DNA of 31,947 bases, from NCBI RefSeq assembly GCF_030150205.1, contig NZ_JASLGT010000021.1:1-31947 (forward strand). The letters run 5' to 3'. Positions within the stretch are counted from its first letter, which is position 1; the number at the start of each line of letters is the position of its first letter. Source of the DNA: Niabella sp. GTDB taxonomy: Bacteria > Bacteroidota > Bacteroidia > Chitinophagales > Chitinophagaceae. The notes below the pieces were generated by a model. That model was not told the origin of the DNA. It ran no database searches and saw only the letters and a list, made by a program, of their open reading frames with translations. This document shows positions 24,138-31,947 of this stretch, in pieces. The translations under genes and the position numbers were made by a program.

Positions 24138-24168
24138 CAAAGGTAATGCATAAAAGGGAAATTTCAAA
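24138..24168 (-). promoter_or_regulatory. rpsO promoter
   Basis: Minus-strand TTTG (24165-24168), 19-base spacer, TACCTTTG (24138-24145): an exact match to the Bacteroidota promoter consensus. Transcription would begin about 45 bases before the rpsO start. Confidence 0.85.
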
Positions 24169-24431
24169 TTAAATATTAACTATCGTTTGGAGCATACTTC
24201 TACCCTCTAAATAATTGATCTTAATCCCCTTATACAAATGCAAAAGCCTAAACACCGCAGGCGCCGGGTAGCAGCATAACCTGGAAGATCTTTTACACCG
24301 GACAGAAGAACATGCCCCAATCTGCCTTCACTGTCCGGATCACTCCTTTTAAAGTACTTCCCCCTTTTCGCCTTTTAATTCCGTTCCCGGAAACAATTCT
24401 ATAATATTATGTATACCCGGCTCACTGTTTT
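24169..24431. other. intergenic region without a supported gene
   Basis: Together with 24086-24168 this gives about 345 bases between rpsO and the next reading frame. Apart from the rpsO promoter I see nothing recognisable. An ATG at 24409 opens only a 21-codon frame. Confidence 0.4.
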
Positions 24432-24728
24432 TTGTACCTTCCGGAAATCAAACAGCAAAGCCAGCCGGCCTTAAAACCTTTAAATGCCCCTACCATTAAA
24501 CATTTCCTGGCTTCCTGCACAATACCGGTGCAGCAGCATGCGGCACTACTCCGGCAGGTGATCCTCCGGCAACTCCCGGGCATCAGCGAACAGCTGGATC
24601 TTCCGGCAAAAATGATCGCCTACAGTTATGGTCCGGGATATGCCGGCCTGGTCCGCGCGCTCCTCCCTTCCAAAAAAGGATTAAAACTGGGATTCAATAA
24701 AGGACCGGAATTATCGCAAAACTCCTGA
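24432..24728 (+). pseudogene. truncated DUF1801-like protein
   Basis: A 98-residue frame with a TTG start. Residues about 20-90 (FLASCTIPVQQHAALLRQVIL, then SYGPGYAGLVRALLPSK and GLKLGFNKGPEL) resemble DUF1801 domains, a small fold of unknown or possibly iron-chaperone-related function. It stops right after the LGFNKGPEL strand. The usual tail of the domain (a D-P loop followed by a GTGK..RH block) is missing in all three plus frames. Weak start codon, missing C-terminus and isolated position suggest a decayed gene; a short divergent protein is the alternative. I am not certain of the family. Confidence 0.4.
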
Positions 24729-24918
24729 CTGCAGTACCATTGTCAGGTTACGCAGTAACGACACAACACAGGTCAGCCATCACTCATGACCCTTCGCTAC
24801 AGACCTGCGCCAGATTGGGGTAGCTTTTTTTAAAAGCCTCAAATACTCTTTAAATTACCATCAACTGCAAAATCCATATTGTCATAATAATTTCAATGCC
24901 TTATACCTACACAAAAAA
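24729..24918. other. composition boundary region
   Basis: No gene is seen. Sequence changes here from the more GC-balanced style of the left 24.7 kb to a visibly AT-rich style that continues to about 31.2 kb. No integrase site or tRNA gene marks the boundary. Confidence 0.4.
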
Positions 24919-26889
24919 TTATTTGAACAATTGTAATCCGTTCTTCATCAAAAAAATTCTTTCCTCTTGCCCCCCTGTATGATTTTTCAAATACAATAAG
25001 GCATTTTCCGAAACCATTTTATAGACTAATGAGTCGGATGACGCAGTCTTTATTCCAAGCGAAGTCCAGCCACCTTTTTGGCATATAAACAGTTCATAGT
25101 CATTGCCAGGTTTGATATAATTATCATAATTTCTTGGAACATACCTGATATGAGTAATTCTCGCAGGATGCCTAAGCGAAACTCCAACCCACCCCTCACT
25201 CGGAGTAGAGTGATCAAAGGATGTTTCCGTTAAGCCGTCAAAGGCAGCCGAATACTCATATTTTGGGTTGTCCTTTTGCGATCCGGCTGAACCAATAACT
25301 TTTCCTGTAAGTTTTGTTTTTTTCGAATAGAACTCAATCTCCGCAATATTGCAGTAACTATTAATCGGCCCTTTATATCTCAGAAATCTATATCGCTTTG
25401 AGGCGCTTATATAAGCATCAGTAAAAAGTCTAAACGGCCGGCTTTCAATAGTAAATAAAGTGTCAGGATTAATAAACCCTCTGTTATTCGCCCCTTCAAA
25501 AACGCCGCCTACCAATCGATCCCTGTACAATATTTCTCTATTCAGCATAAATTTTGAAAAGAGTTTTATCTCATTAGAAGGAGAAAGTTCATTCGTGTTC
25601 ATGAACACAAGTTTCTTAGTCTGCCTGTTGACATAAAATGGATCTGAAAGAAATTCAACTTCACCTTTGTCAAAATATGCCACTCTTAGAATACTCCCTC
25701 CATCAATATCATTAAACTTCACGTTGCCATTTTCGTCAGGCAAGGACCAAGTAACTGGCACCCAGTTAAGCCAGGAAGGAGCACATAGAAACACGATTGA
25801 AGGAGCTACTTCAGTTTTGTAAAGCTTAGATTTTTGAAGCACTAAATCATCTAAATTGTTCGCATACATTTTCGTAACATCAATCGATCTATCCAACATT
25901 TCTGCTAATATAAGTGGGACAAAGCCCTTCTGGCTTCTTAACTTATTCTCTGTAAGTGAATACGTTCTTCTGTATACTTTTGGTTTTGCACTAAGTCGAT
26001 TTATCATCGTCTCTGAAACATAAGTTATTGGGCCAAAAAAATCTACATTATACAGCTCATGTTCATTATTAAAAAGTGAAACCCAAGAGTGGCCTACATT
26101 GGCATCTCCTCTAATAGGCATAATGTCTTCGCAAGCTGCAATGCCGAAAGTTCTAAATAAACTAATTGTAAACTGCACTAAGTCTCCGCATGCTCCAGCA
26201 GCATACTTTGAAGTCAATGCATCTAAGGTTGGATAATTTGACGGTCTAATCATCGTAAACCGGGGAGCACCCTGTCTAGAAATGATGCTATCTCGAAGAA
26301 TATTTGCCACTTCAATGGGATTCTCGGTTTTTATACCATTCAATATGGATGAATATTCTTTAAAAAAAATCAATCGCCAATTAGTCAATTTTTCATTTCC
26401 AATTCGATAAGGCAAAATGTACTCACAGAAATCTTCAAAACTATACTTCCTTGCCCAGGGATATTCCTGCCACGCTTTAAATGCCAATTCTATATTCTCA
26501 CATAAATATGCAGAATCAATACTTACTATATCATACTTTTTCCTATTCTCCTTAAGCACAAAATTACCGTAAACATGGCTAATGGAATCCAACACTTCGG
26601 CAGGGTCCTGGATACTCGATTTTAATGCCCTAAAATAGTTACAAAATTCTTCAATACCTTTGCCCTCATAAGAAAAATAGCCAGGCATATTTTGTATTAA
26701 AAAAATAGCCGCCTTACGCTTTAGACTGTCCCTTTTCTGCGCTGAATACTTTTTTAATACTTTTTCCAACTCTGACCTATTTGTCATTGCCTTGACAAAG
26801 GCAGAATTTAAATCATTACGAACAGATTCTCCCTTCATGCAACTACAAAAAAGCAGGGCTACTCCAAAACAAATTAACAACTTTCTCAT
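24919..26889 (-). CDS. surface lipoprotein with transglutaminase-like and discoidin-like domains
   Basis: A 656-residue predicted lipoprotein; the hydrophobic start ends at a lipobox with the cysteine at C17 (LLFCSC). Residues about 220-290 form a transglutaminase/papain-like core with a complete putative triad: C234 (GACGDLVQF), H267 (VGHSWVSLF) and D283 (YNVDFFG). The C-terminal 150 residues look like a discoidin/F5-F8C-type beta sandwich (GWVGVSLRHPARITHIRYVPRN preceded by AAFDGLTETSF). Such sandwiches often bind carbohydrate. It likely sits on the outer membrane and may cleave or cross-link peptides on a glycan-coated target. It follows the Wzy-like gene by 106 bases on the same strand. 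Base use is AT-rich, unlike the left part of the window. Confidence 0.8.
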   Translation of the reverse strand: MRKLLICFGVALLFCSCMKGESVRNDLNSAFVKAMTNRSELEKVLKKYSAQKRDSLKRKAAIFLIQNMPGYFSYEGKGIEEFCNYFRALKSSIQDPAEVLDSISHVYGNFVLKENRKKYDIVSIDSAYLCENIELAFKAWQEYPWARKYSFEDFCEYILPYRIGNEKLTNWRLIFFKEYSSILNGIKTENPIEVANILRDSIISRQGAPRFTMIRPSNYPTLDALTSKYAAGACGDLVQFTISLFRTFGIAACEDIMPIRGDANVGHSWVSLFNNEHELYNVDFFGPITYVSETMINRLSAKPKVYRRTYSLTENKLRSQKGFVPLILAEMLDRSIDVTKMYANNLDDLVLQKSKLYKTEVAPSIVFLCAPSWLNWVPVTWSLPDENGNVKFNDIDGGSILRVAYFDKGEVEFLSDPFYVNRQTKKLVFMNTNELSPSNEIKLFSKFMLNREILYRDRLVGGVFEGANNRGFINPDTLFTIESRPFRLFTDAYISASKRYRFLRYKGPINSYCNIAEIEFYSKKTKLTGKVIGSAGSQKDNPKYEYSAAFDGLTETSFDHSTPSEGWVGVSLRHPARITHIRYVPRNYDNYIKPGNDYELFICQKGGWTSLGIKTASSDSLVYKMVSENALLYLKNHTGGQEERIFLMKNGLQLFK

Positions 26890-26995
26890 AAGCCTTTATC
26901 ATAAGTTTTATATTATGCATAACTTATTTAATCTCAAGAAGTCGAGCTACGCACAAAAAAAAACAGAAAAATCCAATCTAATAGTAATTTAATCA

Positions 26996-28855
26996 TCAAT
27001 TCTTAGCGACCTTTCGCGCCTCATTAATTATATCAAGGATCTCTAAAGAGTAAACTTTTATAGGCATATTTAATATATACATAGCAACCTTCTTTGCTCT
27101 ATAAAGATCACCAATCTTTAGATATAGTTTCATCAGATCGAACTTAATTTGAAATTTGTTAGGTAAAAAGTCCGAAAGCCAATTTTGATAATGAATGGCT
27201 CGATGAAAATCTCCATTCTTTTCATAAGCAAAAGCCAGTTGCTCTATTCCTTGCCGGCTAACATAAAAATCTTTAGCCAATTCCAAAATCCCAATTGCTC
27301 TGCCACAGGTCAAACTATCTTGTAGCAACACATTCCCATAATCTATCAGAAATTTCCCATTACCACTTAGCTCTTTGTAATAGGCGTTGTATCGCACCTC
27401 AGTTTTTTTATCTACATTAAGTATTCTACTGTCTTTCAACCAATTTTCGCAGGCATAAAATTTCGAAAATAAATTATCAGTAATCCATAACAGGGACAGA
27501 ATGCATAAGAAAATAACCCCCTTGAAAAATTTTGCTCCAAGTCCTTTGCCACATAATAAAGTAGGATTACTTAAATCATTCCCAAATATCTTTAGACCAG
27601 AAATCAAACAAAAAATCAACAATAATAATAGAAAATTCACATGAAAAGAATACGACGTAAAGCTCGCCGAAACAATAGCAATAACAATTAGTTTTAGCGT
27701 AATCTGTAAATCCCTTTGTCTTTTAGACGACCTCAAAGAAAAGAAAACAAGAAAAATAACTGTAATCATTATAAAACCTACCACTCCTATTTCCTTTAAG
27801 AGCTGAAGCGGTTCATTAAAAAGTAAATAGCTCTCATCTGCACAATTAAAATAACAACCTGATGTATCCGCATTCGATCTAAAATATTCAGCTTGCCATT
27901 CTGGATAGATGCATGTGAATCTGCCTAAACCAGTGCCACTCCAAAAATGGTCGTCAAAATGAATCATCGCAATAGTCGTTTTCATTAATCTGCCAATCGC
28001 AGATGTCCTTTTTTGATTGAATAATGCATAGGCTCCTACAACCAGACACGAAATCAATAACAAGAAAAACAAAGCTTTGAAAAAGGACACTTGCTTAAGC
28101 CACCATCTTTTAAAAATATCGCCTTTAGTGAAATATAAATATGCTAAGGCTGTTATTAAAACAGTGACAAATGCTGTTCTGCTCTGAGCATAATAAATGA
28201 GAATTAAGGATAGAATAATATTAACGTAATACAGTACACCAATCAATAAAAAGATCCATCTATGCATTAAAGCTAATGTACTACCAAGCAATACTTTTTT
28301 ATCATAGACCAATATAGGAAGTTGTGCAACTATATAAACTGAGTAGACACCTGAATTAGCAAAACTTCCTGTAATATTAAAGCGACGACTTTGCAGATGA
28401 AATGCATTAAACAGCTGACGAACACCGAGGGACAATTGAAATAAAAAATAAATTGCTAAAAAAGAAAAAACAACACCAATTACTTTATCATTTCCAACAA
28501 AAAAAAACAAGCCTGCTGACAACAAAATTATGAAAACTACAAAGAAATGTTCATTATTTACATTATAATACTTGCTAATACAAACCAGCATCACAAAACA
28601 AAGAAGAAATAATAAATAAATTAAATGATGCAAATTTAAATCGGTGCTATTTATTACTAAAAAAAGTACTAATAACACAATTACGCAAGGAATAGCATAT
28701 ACTAATATGTACTGTCCATTAATATAAATAGAAAAATTAAACGAAAGCTGATACTTGTATGTAAAAAATATAAATAAGCTAATAAGCAAAATTGCTAGGA
28801 ATGAAGGTGCTAAGATATTTACCCCCTTTTTTAACAATTTAGAAAATGTGTTCAA
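26996..28855 (-). CDS. O-antigen ligase/Wzy-like polytopic membrane protein with C-terminal repeats
   Basis: A 619-residue inner-membrane protein with about eleven hydrophobic segments in residues 1-460. It has hallmarks of the WaaL/Wzy/PglL superfamily as seen in Bacteroidota: GSFANSGVYSVYIVAQLPI, then YYAQSRTAFVTVLI, then GTGLGRFTCIYPEWQAEYF in the large periplasmic loop. FNEPLQLLKEIGVVGF follows. The histidine often seen in the loop of ligases is not obvious. Residues about 480-619 are soluble and look like TPR repeats (FAYEKNGDFHRAIHYQNWL, KLYLKIGDLYRAKKVA). Superfamily members transfer lipid-linked glycans to lipid A, protein or growing polymer; the acceptor here is unknown. It follows the 104-codon gene by 6 bases. 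Confidence 0.8.
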   Translation of the reverse strand: MNTFSKLLKKGVNILAPSFLAILLISLFIFFTYKYQLSFNFSIYINGQYILVYAIPCVIVLLVLFLVINSTDLNLHHLIYLLFLLCFVMLVCISKYYNVNNEHFFVVFIILLSAGLFFFVGNDKVIGVVFSFLAIYFLFQLSLGVRQLFNAFHLQSRRFNITGSFANSGVYSVYIVAQLPILVYDKKVLLGSTLALMHRWIFLLIGVLYYVNIILSLILIYYAQSRTAFVTVLITALAYLYFTKGDIFKRWWLKQVSFFKALFFLLLISCLVVGAYALFNQKRTSAIGRLMKTTIAMIHFDDHFWSGTGLGRFTCIYPEWQAEYFRSNADTSGCYFNCADESYLLFNEPLQLLKEIGVVGFIMITVIFLVFFSLRSSKRQRDLQITLKLIVIAIVSASFTSYSFHVNFLLLLLIFCLISGLKIFGNDLSNPTLLCGKGLGAKFFKGVIFLCILSLLWITDNLFSKFYACENWLKDSRILNVDKKTEVRYNAYYKELSGNGKFLIDYGNVLLQDSLTCGRAIGILELAKDFYVSRQGIEQLAFAYEKNGDFHRAIHYQNWLSDFLPNKFQIKFDLMKLYLKIGDLYRAKKVAMYILNMPIKVYSLEILDIINEARKVAKN

Positions 28856-28861
28856 AATATC

Positions 28862-29161
28862 TCAAATTCGATTTTGTAAAATCTTCTGAAGATCCTCATC
28901 GGTTATCTCATCATCTGGATGCTTGCCACCCATGAGACTTAAACACTTTTTTTGTCTATCAAGCCAGTAATAATAATTAACTAATGCGTCTCTAAATTCT
29001 TTTACAAAAGGGGTATCAACATGACACCCCTTATTATTGTAAAATTCATTTATATGATTAACAACTTTCTGAAGCTCAACATCTTTTTCCTTTGTATTGA
29101 AGTCAATAAGATTTCTGTAAGTCATACATTTATTTTTTTCCAATTTAATATGATCGTACAT
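28862..29161 (-). CDS. small charged protein, unrecognised
   Basis: A protein of about 99 residues that I do not recognise. It is charged, with two cysteines separated by 36 residues (KGCHVDTP and RQKKCLSL) and an acidic C-terminus (DDEITDEDLQKIL). No signal peptide or membrane segment is seen. The ATG at 29159-29161 is used; the longer frame from 29176 needs a TTG start. The ATG at 29123-29125 (MTYRNLIDF) has a better A-rich ribosome binding region and may be the true start. It lies 6 bases before the Wzy-like gene and about 18 bases after the lipoprotein gene, so it belongs to the cassette. Confidence 0.6.
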   Translation of the reverse strand: MYDHIKLEKNKCMTYRNLIDFNTKEKDVELQKVVNHINEFYNNKGCHVDTPFVKEFRDALVNYYYWLDRQKKCLSLMGGKHPDDEITDEDLQKILQNRI

Positions 29162-29178
29162 TAAATTTACGGACAAAA

Positions 29179-29880
29179 TTAAAATATACCAGTAAAGGTT
29201 CTTGTTTGTGGCTCGGGGTAAACAGATTCAATTGGACTGCCATCTATACTTCGCCAATATTGAATACTATACGTCCATGTAACCTCCATCGCCATGGAAG
29301 GCAAGGGCGAGGTTGGAACGGCAACTGGATCCAATATTTGAACCTCCTCATATATAGTTCTGTAATAGACATCAGTATATGTTTGAGAAGGTGGAATAGG
29401 CAGAACATAAGCTGAGTGAGGAACAATGCCAGTCCATTCCAAAGTGGCAGTATTGTATGTTGCTCCTGCTCCAAATTCAAAAGAGAAGGGAATTCTCGTC
29501 CCGTTTGAAATCTCACCATCTTCTACTCCAGTAAAAGACTGACTCAGCAATTTCCCCCTTTTACTTTTAGAAGGAGACGCCTTATCTTTAATTAATACGC
29601 TTATCGTAAACGTATCTATTCCATCAGCACTCGTACTAATTTTCTTAATTTCCGAGCCAATGGATTTTAAATTGGTAGTAGCTACATCAATCTTTTTTCC
29701 TCGATATGAGACAGTCGTCTCCCCCTTTATAGTATTGATTAAAATTTTGTTAGAATTTGATTTAATTGCAGGGGAATTACTGTCACTTTTTACTCCGGGA
29801 GAATCATTTTTGGAGCAAGAAAATACAAGAATGACTAACAAGATGGAACAAAGTGCGAGGGGATAAATTCTTCTAAGCAT
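29179..29880 (-). CDS. secreted lipoprotein of unknown function
   Basis: A 233-residue predicted lipoprotein: hydrophobic residues 8-20, then the lipobox VFSC with C22, followed by SKNDSPG. The mature part starts with a Ser/Asn-rich linker (about 24-45). It continues with beta-strand-rich sequence (GETTVSYRGKKIDVATTNL, then FEFGAGATYNTATLEW) and ends in SIQYWRSIDGSPIESVYPEP. I do not recognise the fold. It is the first long gene of the AT-rich cassette and lies 55 bases after the HTH gene. It may be the cassette's surface-exposed or modified product, but this is inference. Confidence 0.65.
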   Translation of the reverse strand: MLRRIYPLALCSILLVILVFSCSKNDSPGVKSDSNSPAIKSNSNKILINTIKGETTVSYRGKKIDVATTNLKSIGSEIKKISTSADGIDTFTISVLIKDKASPSKSKRGKLLSQSFTGVEDGEISNGTRIPFSFEFGAGATYNTATLEWTGIVPHSAYVLPIPPSQTYTDVYYRTIYEEVQILDPVAVPTSPLPSMAMEVTWTYSIQYWRSIDGSPIESVYPEPQTRTFTGIF

Positions 29881-29934
29881 TTTTTCTTTTTTTGGTTACA
29901 TTAATAGTATTCTACTCCACAAAAATATACACGT

Positions 29935-30225
29935 TCACTGCAAAAAAATTGCAAGGATTAAAATCAGGTAGTCAATTCCGATCTTTGCAAATCTAAAATT
30001 AAAACTTCCTGAAGAAAAGCTAAAACTACCTTCTTCTTTATAAAAGTAGCTTTGCATCTTACTACAAAATTCAATGGAAGCACCCATTTCCTTTAGTAAA
30101 TGCAAATAATAGTAAACCTGTCGCTCAGATACTTTTATCTTTTTTGCCAATTCTAACGGTGTCCCTGTTTTTCTTTGCGAAATCAAATAGTGCAGCAATG
30201 CAAGCCTGTATAATTGTTTTTTCAT
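29935..30225 (-). CDS. small HTH-domain protein
   Basis: A 96-residue protein with an N-terminal helix-turn-helix of the HTH_11/DeoR-WYL-like kind: LYRLALLHYLISQRKTG, then TPLELAKKIKVSERQVYYYL, then HLLKEMGASIEF. The end of the domain is the aromatic SYFYKEEGSFSF. It ends in a hydrophobic stretch (KIGIDYLILILAIFLQ) that may be a membrane anchor. The ATG at 30223-30225 is used; the frame extends to 30279 but the added residues look unlike the family. It is the most upstream cassette gene and may regulate the genes that follow. Confidence 0.65.
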   Translation of the reverse strand: MKKQLYRLALLHYLISQRKTGTPLELAKKIKVSERQVYYYLHLLKEMGASIEFCSKMQSYFYKEEGSFSFSSGSFNFRFAKIGIDYLILILAIFLQ

Positions 30226-30279
30226 AAACATAAAACACTTTGGAGTACTTGGCCTATCATTACCCCAAATAATTATCAA

Positions 30280-30498
30280 AAAATAAATGTTTTACCGAAC
30301 AAACATCAACTTTCCTAAACTCCCTCTTGGATAAAAATCAAGCTTTCAAAAAACCATTAAACACCTGCATACTGATCCATTGTTTAATTAAACCAAAGTG
30401 GCTTTTAATTGAGATTCTTTATCAATCATTCGTTACTTGTTTTCATTTTCAGATAAAACGAAAGCTTCTGTATTAATTTTGGCCATTTGTTCTTTCCT
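30280..30498. other. AT-rich region upstream of the cassette
   Basis: No supported gene. A 17-codon frame (MAKINTEAF, 30433-30486, minus strand) has an AGGAAAG-like sequence before it but is too short to call. No consensus promoter for the HTH gene was found. Confidence 0.3.
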
Positions 30499-30732
30499 TT
30501 ATACAAGGGCCTCCTTCTTATACAAAGATTCAAGGCATTCAGGTATCCTCGAATACTTTAGTGAAAAACTATTCTTTCATGCATTTTCAACTTCCCTAAA
30601 AAGAACAATTTCCAAATTTGCGTTTTTAAGTATTGGAATAAAATCATTCAGCTCTGCAAACTCAATCACAATTACACTTTTTTGTACACTAGCGAATGTG
30701 CAACTTCCTAAACGCCGCACACAACTACCATC
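30499..30732 (-). pseudogene. possible degraded coding sequence of 78 codons with an in-frame stop
   Basis: On the minus strand one frame is open from 30732 to the stop at 30499-30501 except for a single TGA at 30577-30579. Before the TGA it reads VIVIEFAELNDFIPILKNA and after it KNSFSLKYSRIPECLESLYK. Both look protein-like and continue in the same frame. No start codon or family is recognised. Frames on the plus strand here look non-coding. Confidence 0.3.
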
Positions 30733-30929
30733 TCAGTTGGTCTTTTAAATTAATTCAAAATCCATATAACTTAGGATCCTCTTTTTATTTTAAGCAATTA
30801 ATTCTACTTATAAAGTATACAATAAAGATATATAAACAAAATATTAGTATCAAAAAAAAATCCCAAAAATGTCTATCTTACTTGTTTAAACCCCTAAAAT
30901 CGTTCTCATAACTATATGGTGCTATCCTT

Positions 30930-31181
30930 TTAAAATACCCCGATTGAGCAAATCCGATATAGTAGGTTTTGTGAAATCGCTTCCTGCTCTTCCTCTGTCA
31001 AATAGGGGAAAATTTCAGATGTAGGCAGAGGCAAATACAAGTTCTTTAGGGAACCCATTATAGAACTTAGTTTTGCCAATGCATTGAGACATTCCCCTGC
31101 TTTGACTTTTTTAGTATTAGTATTGTACTCATTACTATGTACCAACCAATGTTCATATTGGCAATACGATAAAATAAGCGG
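30930..31181 (-). pseudogene. 5'-truncated gene, weakly small-terminase-like, cut by the IS element
   Basis: The frame runs from the proposed IS edge to a stop at 30930 with no plausible early start. The listed TTG at 31143-31145 lies well inside a frame that continues upstream as PLILSYCQYEHW. The pattern YCQYEHW near the start of the remnant resembles the C-terminal half of P27-type phage small terminase subunits. Further on, AGECLNALAKLSSIMGSLKNL and YLPLPTSE resemble the same region. This is a weak resemblance read by eye. Upstream the frame enters the end of the IS982-type element, so the 5' part is missing and the gene is likely dead. Confidence 0.4.
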
Positions 31182-31182
31182 G

Positions 31183-31947
31183 ACCGCTTGTTTAATTAAT
31201 TTAAGTTGCCAGTTAAGTTAATTTGTCGAAAGTGTATGCGATAACAAAAAGCGCGACTTTAAGCAAGAATCCATTTTTTGTTACAGCATGCACTTTTCTA
31301 AGCATTTTTGCTTTAATCATACTAAAATCTGTTTCAATCTGCTTGCGCATCTGTTGTTTTAAAAATGCAACGTGTGGCTCATCTTTTCTTTTACTATTGC
31401 TTCTGCGACAGACTTTTGCATGAATGAGCTCTGCCTCAAATAAATCATCTTCACTTAAATAGTCCGTATAACCCGCGTCCATATAAATACTGCTTTCCGG
31501 AGCCACATCGAAAGGTAATTTGCCTAAACTTTGACTGTCATGCTCACTACCCGGTACCATACAGAACTCTACCGGAATACCATCCAGTGTCATTACCTGA
31601 ACACGGACACCATAAAAATACCTGCGCATGGCGGCATGTTTACCCCGAAATACCTCGCCCTGTAATACTTTTGACCGGTTAATGCGGATATTATCGCATA
31701 CAGCGACAGGAAAGGAATCCAGCCGGTAATCGGCTGCACCTGCCATATCTTTGAGTTGCTTGCCCATTGCTGCGAACATGAACAGCAATAGCTCTGACAA
31801 GCGGTGCAATCTGCGGCAATACCTGGATTTGTCCAGCATATCAGGCACATATCCTTTCAGCTTCATAAAATGGCGGGCGTTGTCCTGATGGCCTCCAAAA
31901 TACAAGGCTGATACAAATGCCGTGGTGATAATTTCTGCATCGCTTAC
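31183..31947 (-). mobile_element. IS982-family insertion sequence (partial)
   Basis: The transposase gene and a possible terminal repeat mark an IS982-like element that leaves the window at its right end. IS982 elements often have ends starting ACC; ACCGCTTGTTTAATTAAT at 31183-31200, just beyond the transposase stop, is a possible left end. This edge cannot be proven without the other end. Confidence 0.7.
31213..31947 (-). CDS. IS982-family transposase (partial, N-terminus outside window)
   Basis: A DDE transposase reading leftward. The frame is still open at the right edge (first residues VSDAEIITTAFVSALYFGG), so the N-terminal part lies outside the window. Conserved blocks with catalytic residues are LDSFPVAVCDNIRI (D), IYMDAGYTDYLSEDDLFEAE (D) and KQIETDFSMIKAKM (E). 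IS982-specific RGKHAAMRRYFYGVRVQ and KVHAVTKNGFLLKVALFV are also present. The visible part is intact, with no stops. It is responsible for movement of the element by cutting and joining at its ends. Confidence 0.93.
   Translation of the reverse strand, partial: VSDAEIITTAFVSALYFGGHQDNARHFMKLKGYVPDMLDKSRYCRRLHRLSELLLFMFAAMGKQLKDMAGAADYRLDSFPVAVCDNIRINRSKVLQGEVFRGKHAAMRRYFYGVRVQVMTLDGIPVEFCMVPGSEHDSQSLGKLPFDVAPESSIYMDAGYTDYLSEDDLFEAELIHAKVCRRSNSKRKDEPHVAFLKQQMRKQIETDFSMIKAKMLRKVHAVTKNGFLLKVALFVIAYTFDKLT

Noticed and set aside
30433..30486. 17-codon minus-strand peptide MAKINTEAF...
   Set aside because: A ribosome-binding-like sequence precedes it, but it is too short and lacks a precursor-peptide pattern such as a double-glycine leader.
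30577..30579. TGA in a protein-like frame as a selenocysteine codon
   Set aside because: No SECIS-like structure, no start codon and no known selenoprotein family; decay is the simpler reading.
30437..30748. 103-codon frame on the plus strand
   Set aside because: Composition is not protein-like and no promoter or ribosome binding site is seen; the minus frame is more credible though broken.

Overview
The window reads as chromosomal DNA of a Bacteroidota bacterium, probably a member of the Chitinophagaceae. This is an inference from the Bacteroidota -7/-33 promoter signature (TTTG, 19-20 bases, TANNTTTG) at several genes, A-rich ribosome binding sites, an L-rhamnose pathway with a fused aldolase/dehydrogenase, malate:quinone oxidoreductase, and many small surface lipoprotein and beta-barrel genes. 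The left edge holds the 5' end of a 16S rRNA gene, transcribed leftward off the window. Behind it lies about 1 kb of leader and promoter DNA with four tandem rRNA promoters.

From 1.1 to 8.0 kb there are housekeeping and accessory genes. They are a frameshifted GrpB-family gene, a cytidine deaminase-like enzyme, a leftward series (two-motif aspartic protease, FMN reductase, GNAT acetyltransferase, HD phosphohydrolase, SRPBCC protein), a rightward pair of half-size YeeE/YedE sulfur transporters and an isochorismatase-family hydrolase.

From 8.0 to 14.2 kb lies a leftward L-rhamnose catabolic locus: symporter (rhaT), bifunctional rhamnulose-1-phosphate aldolase/dehydrogenase, isomerase (rhaI) and an FGGY kinase. 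It carries a tandem 10-bp repeat near its promoter, an internal terminator-like hairpin and a 7-bp-periodic repeat array before the kinase. From 14.3 to 17.5 kb are an outer-membrane beta-barrel gene and a BlaI/BlaR1-type repressor and membrane-protease pair whose two operator palindromes contain -7 promoter elements. Then come mqo, a hotdog thioesterase, a lipoprotein, a small helical protein, and pnp and rpsO.

From about 24.8 kb to the right edge the DNA is visibly AT-richer and looks foreign. It holds a leftward cassette: a small HTH protein, a lipoprotein, an unrecognised charged protein, a Wzy/O-antigen-ligase-like membrane protein with a repeat tail, and a transglutaminase-like/discoidin lipoprotein. 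Degraded genes follow, including one that faintly resembles a phage small terminase and seems cut by an IS982-family element running off the right edge. This cassette is the best candidate for an undescribed system. Its function is not established by the sequence.
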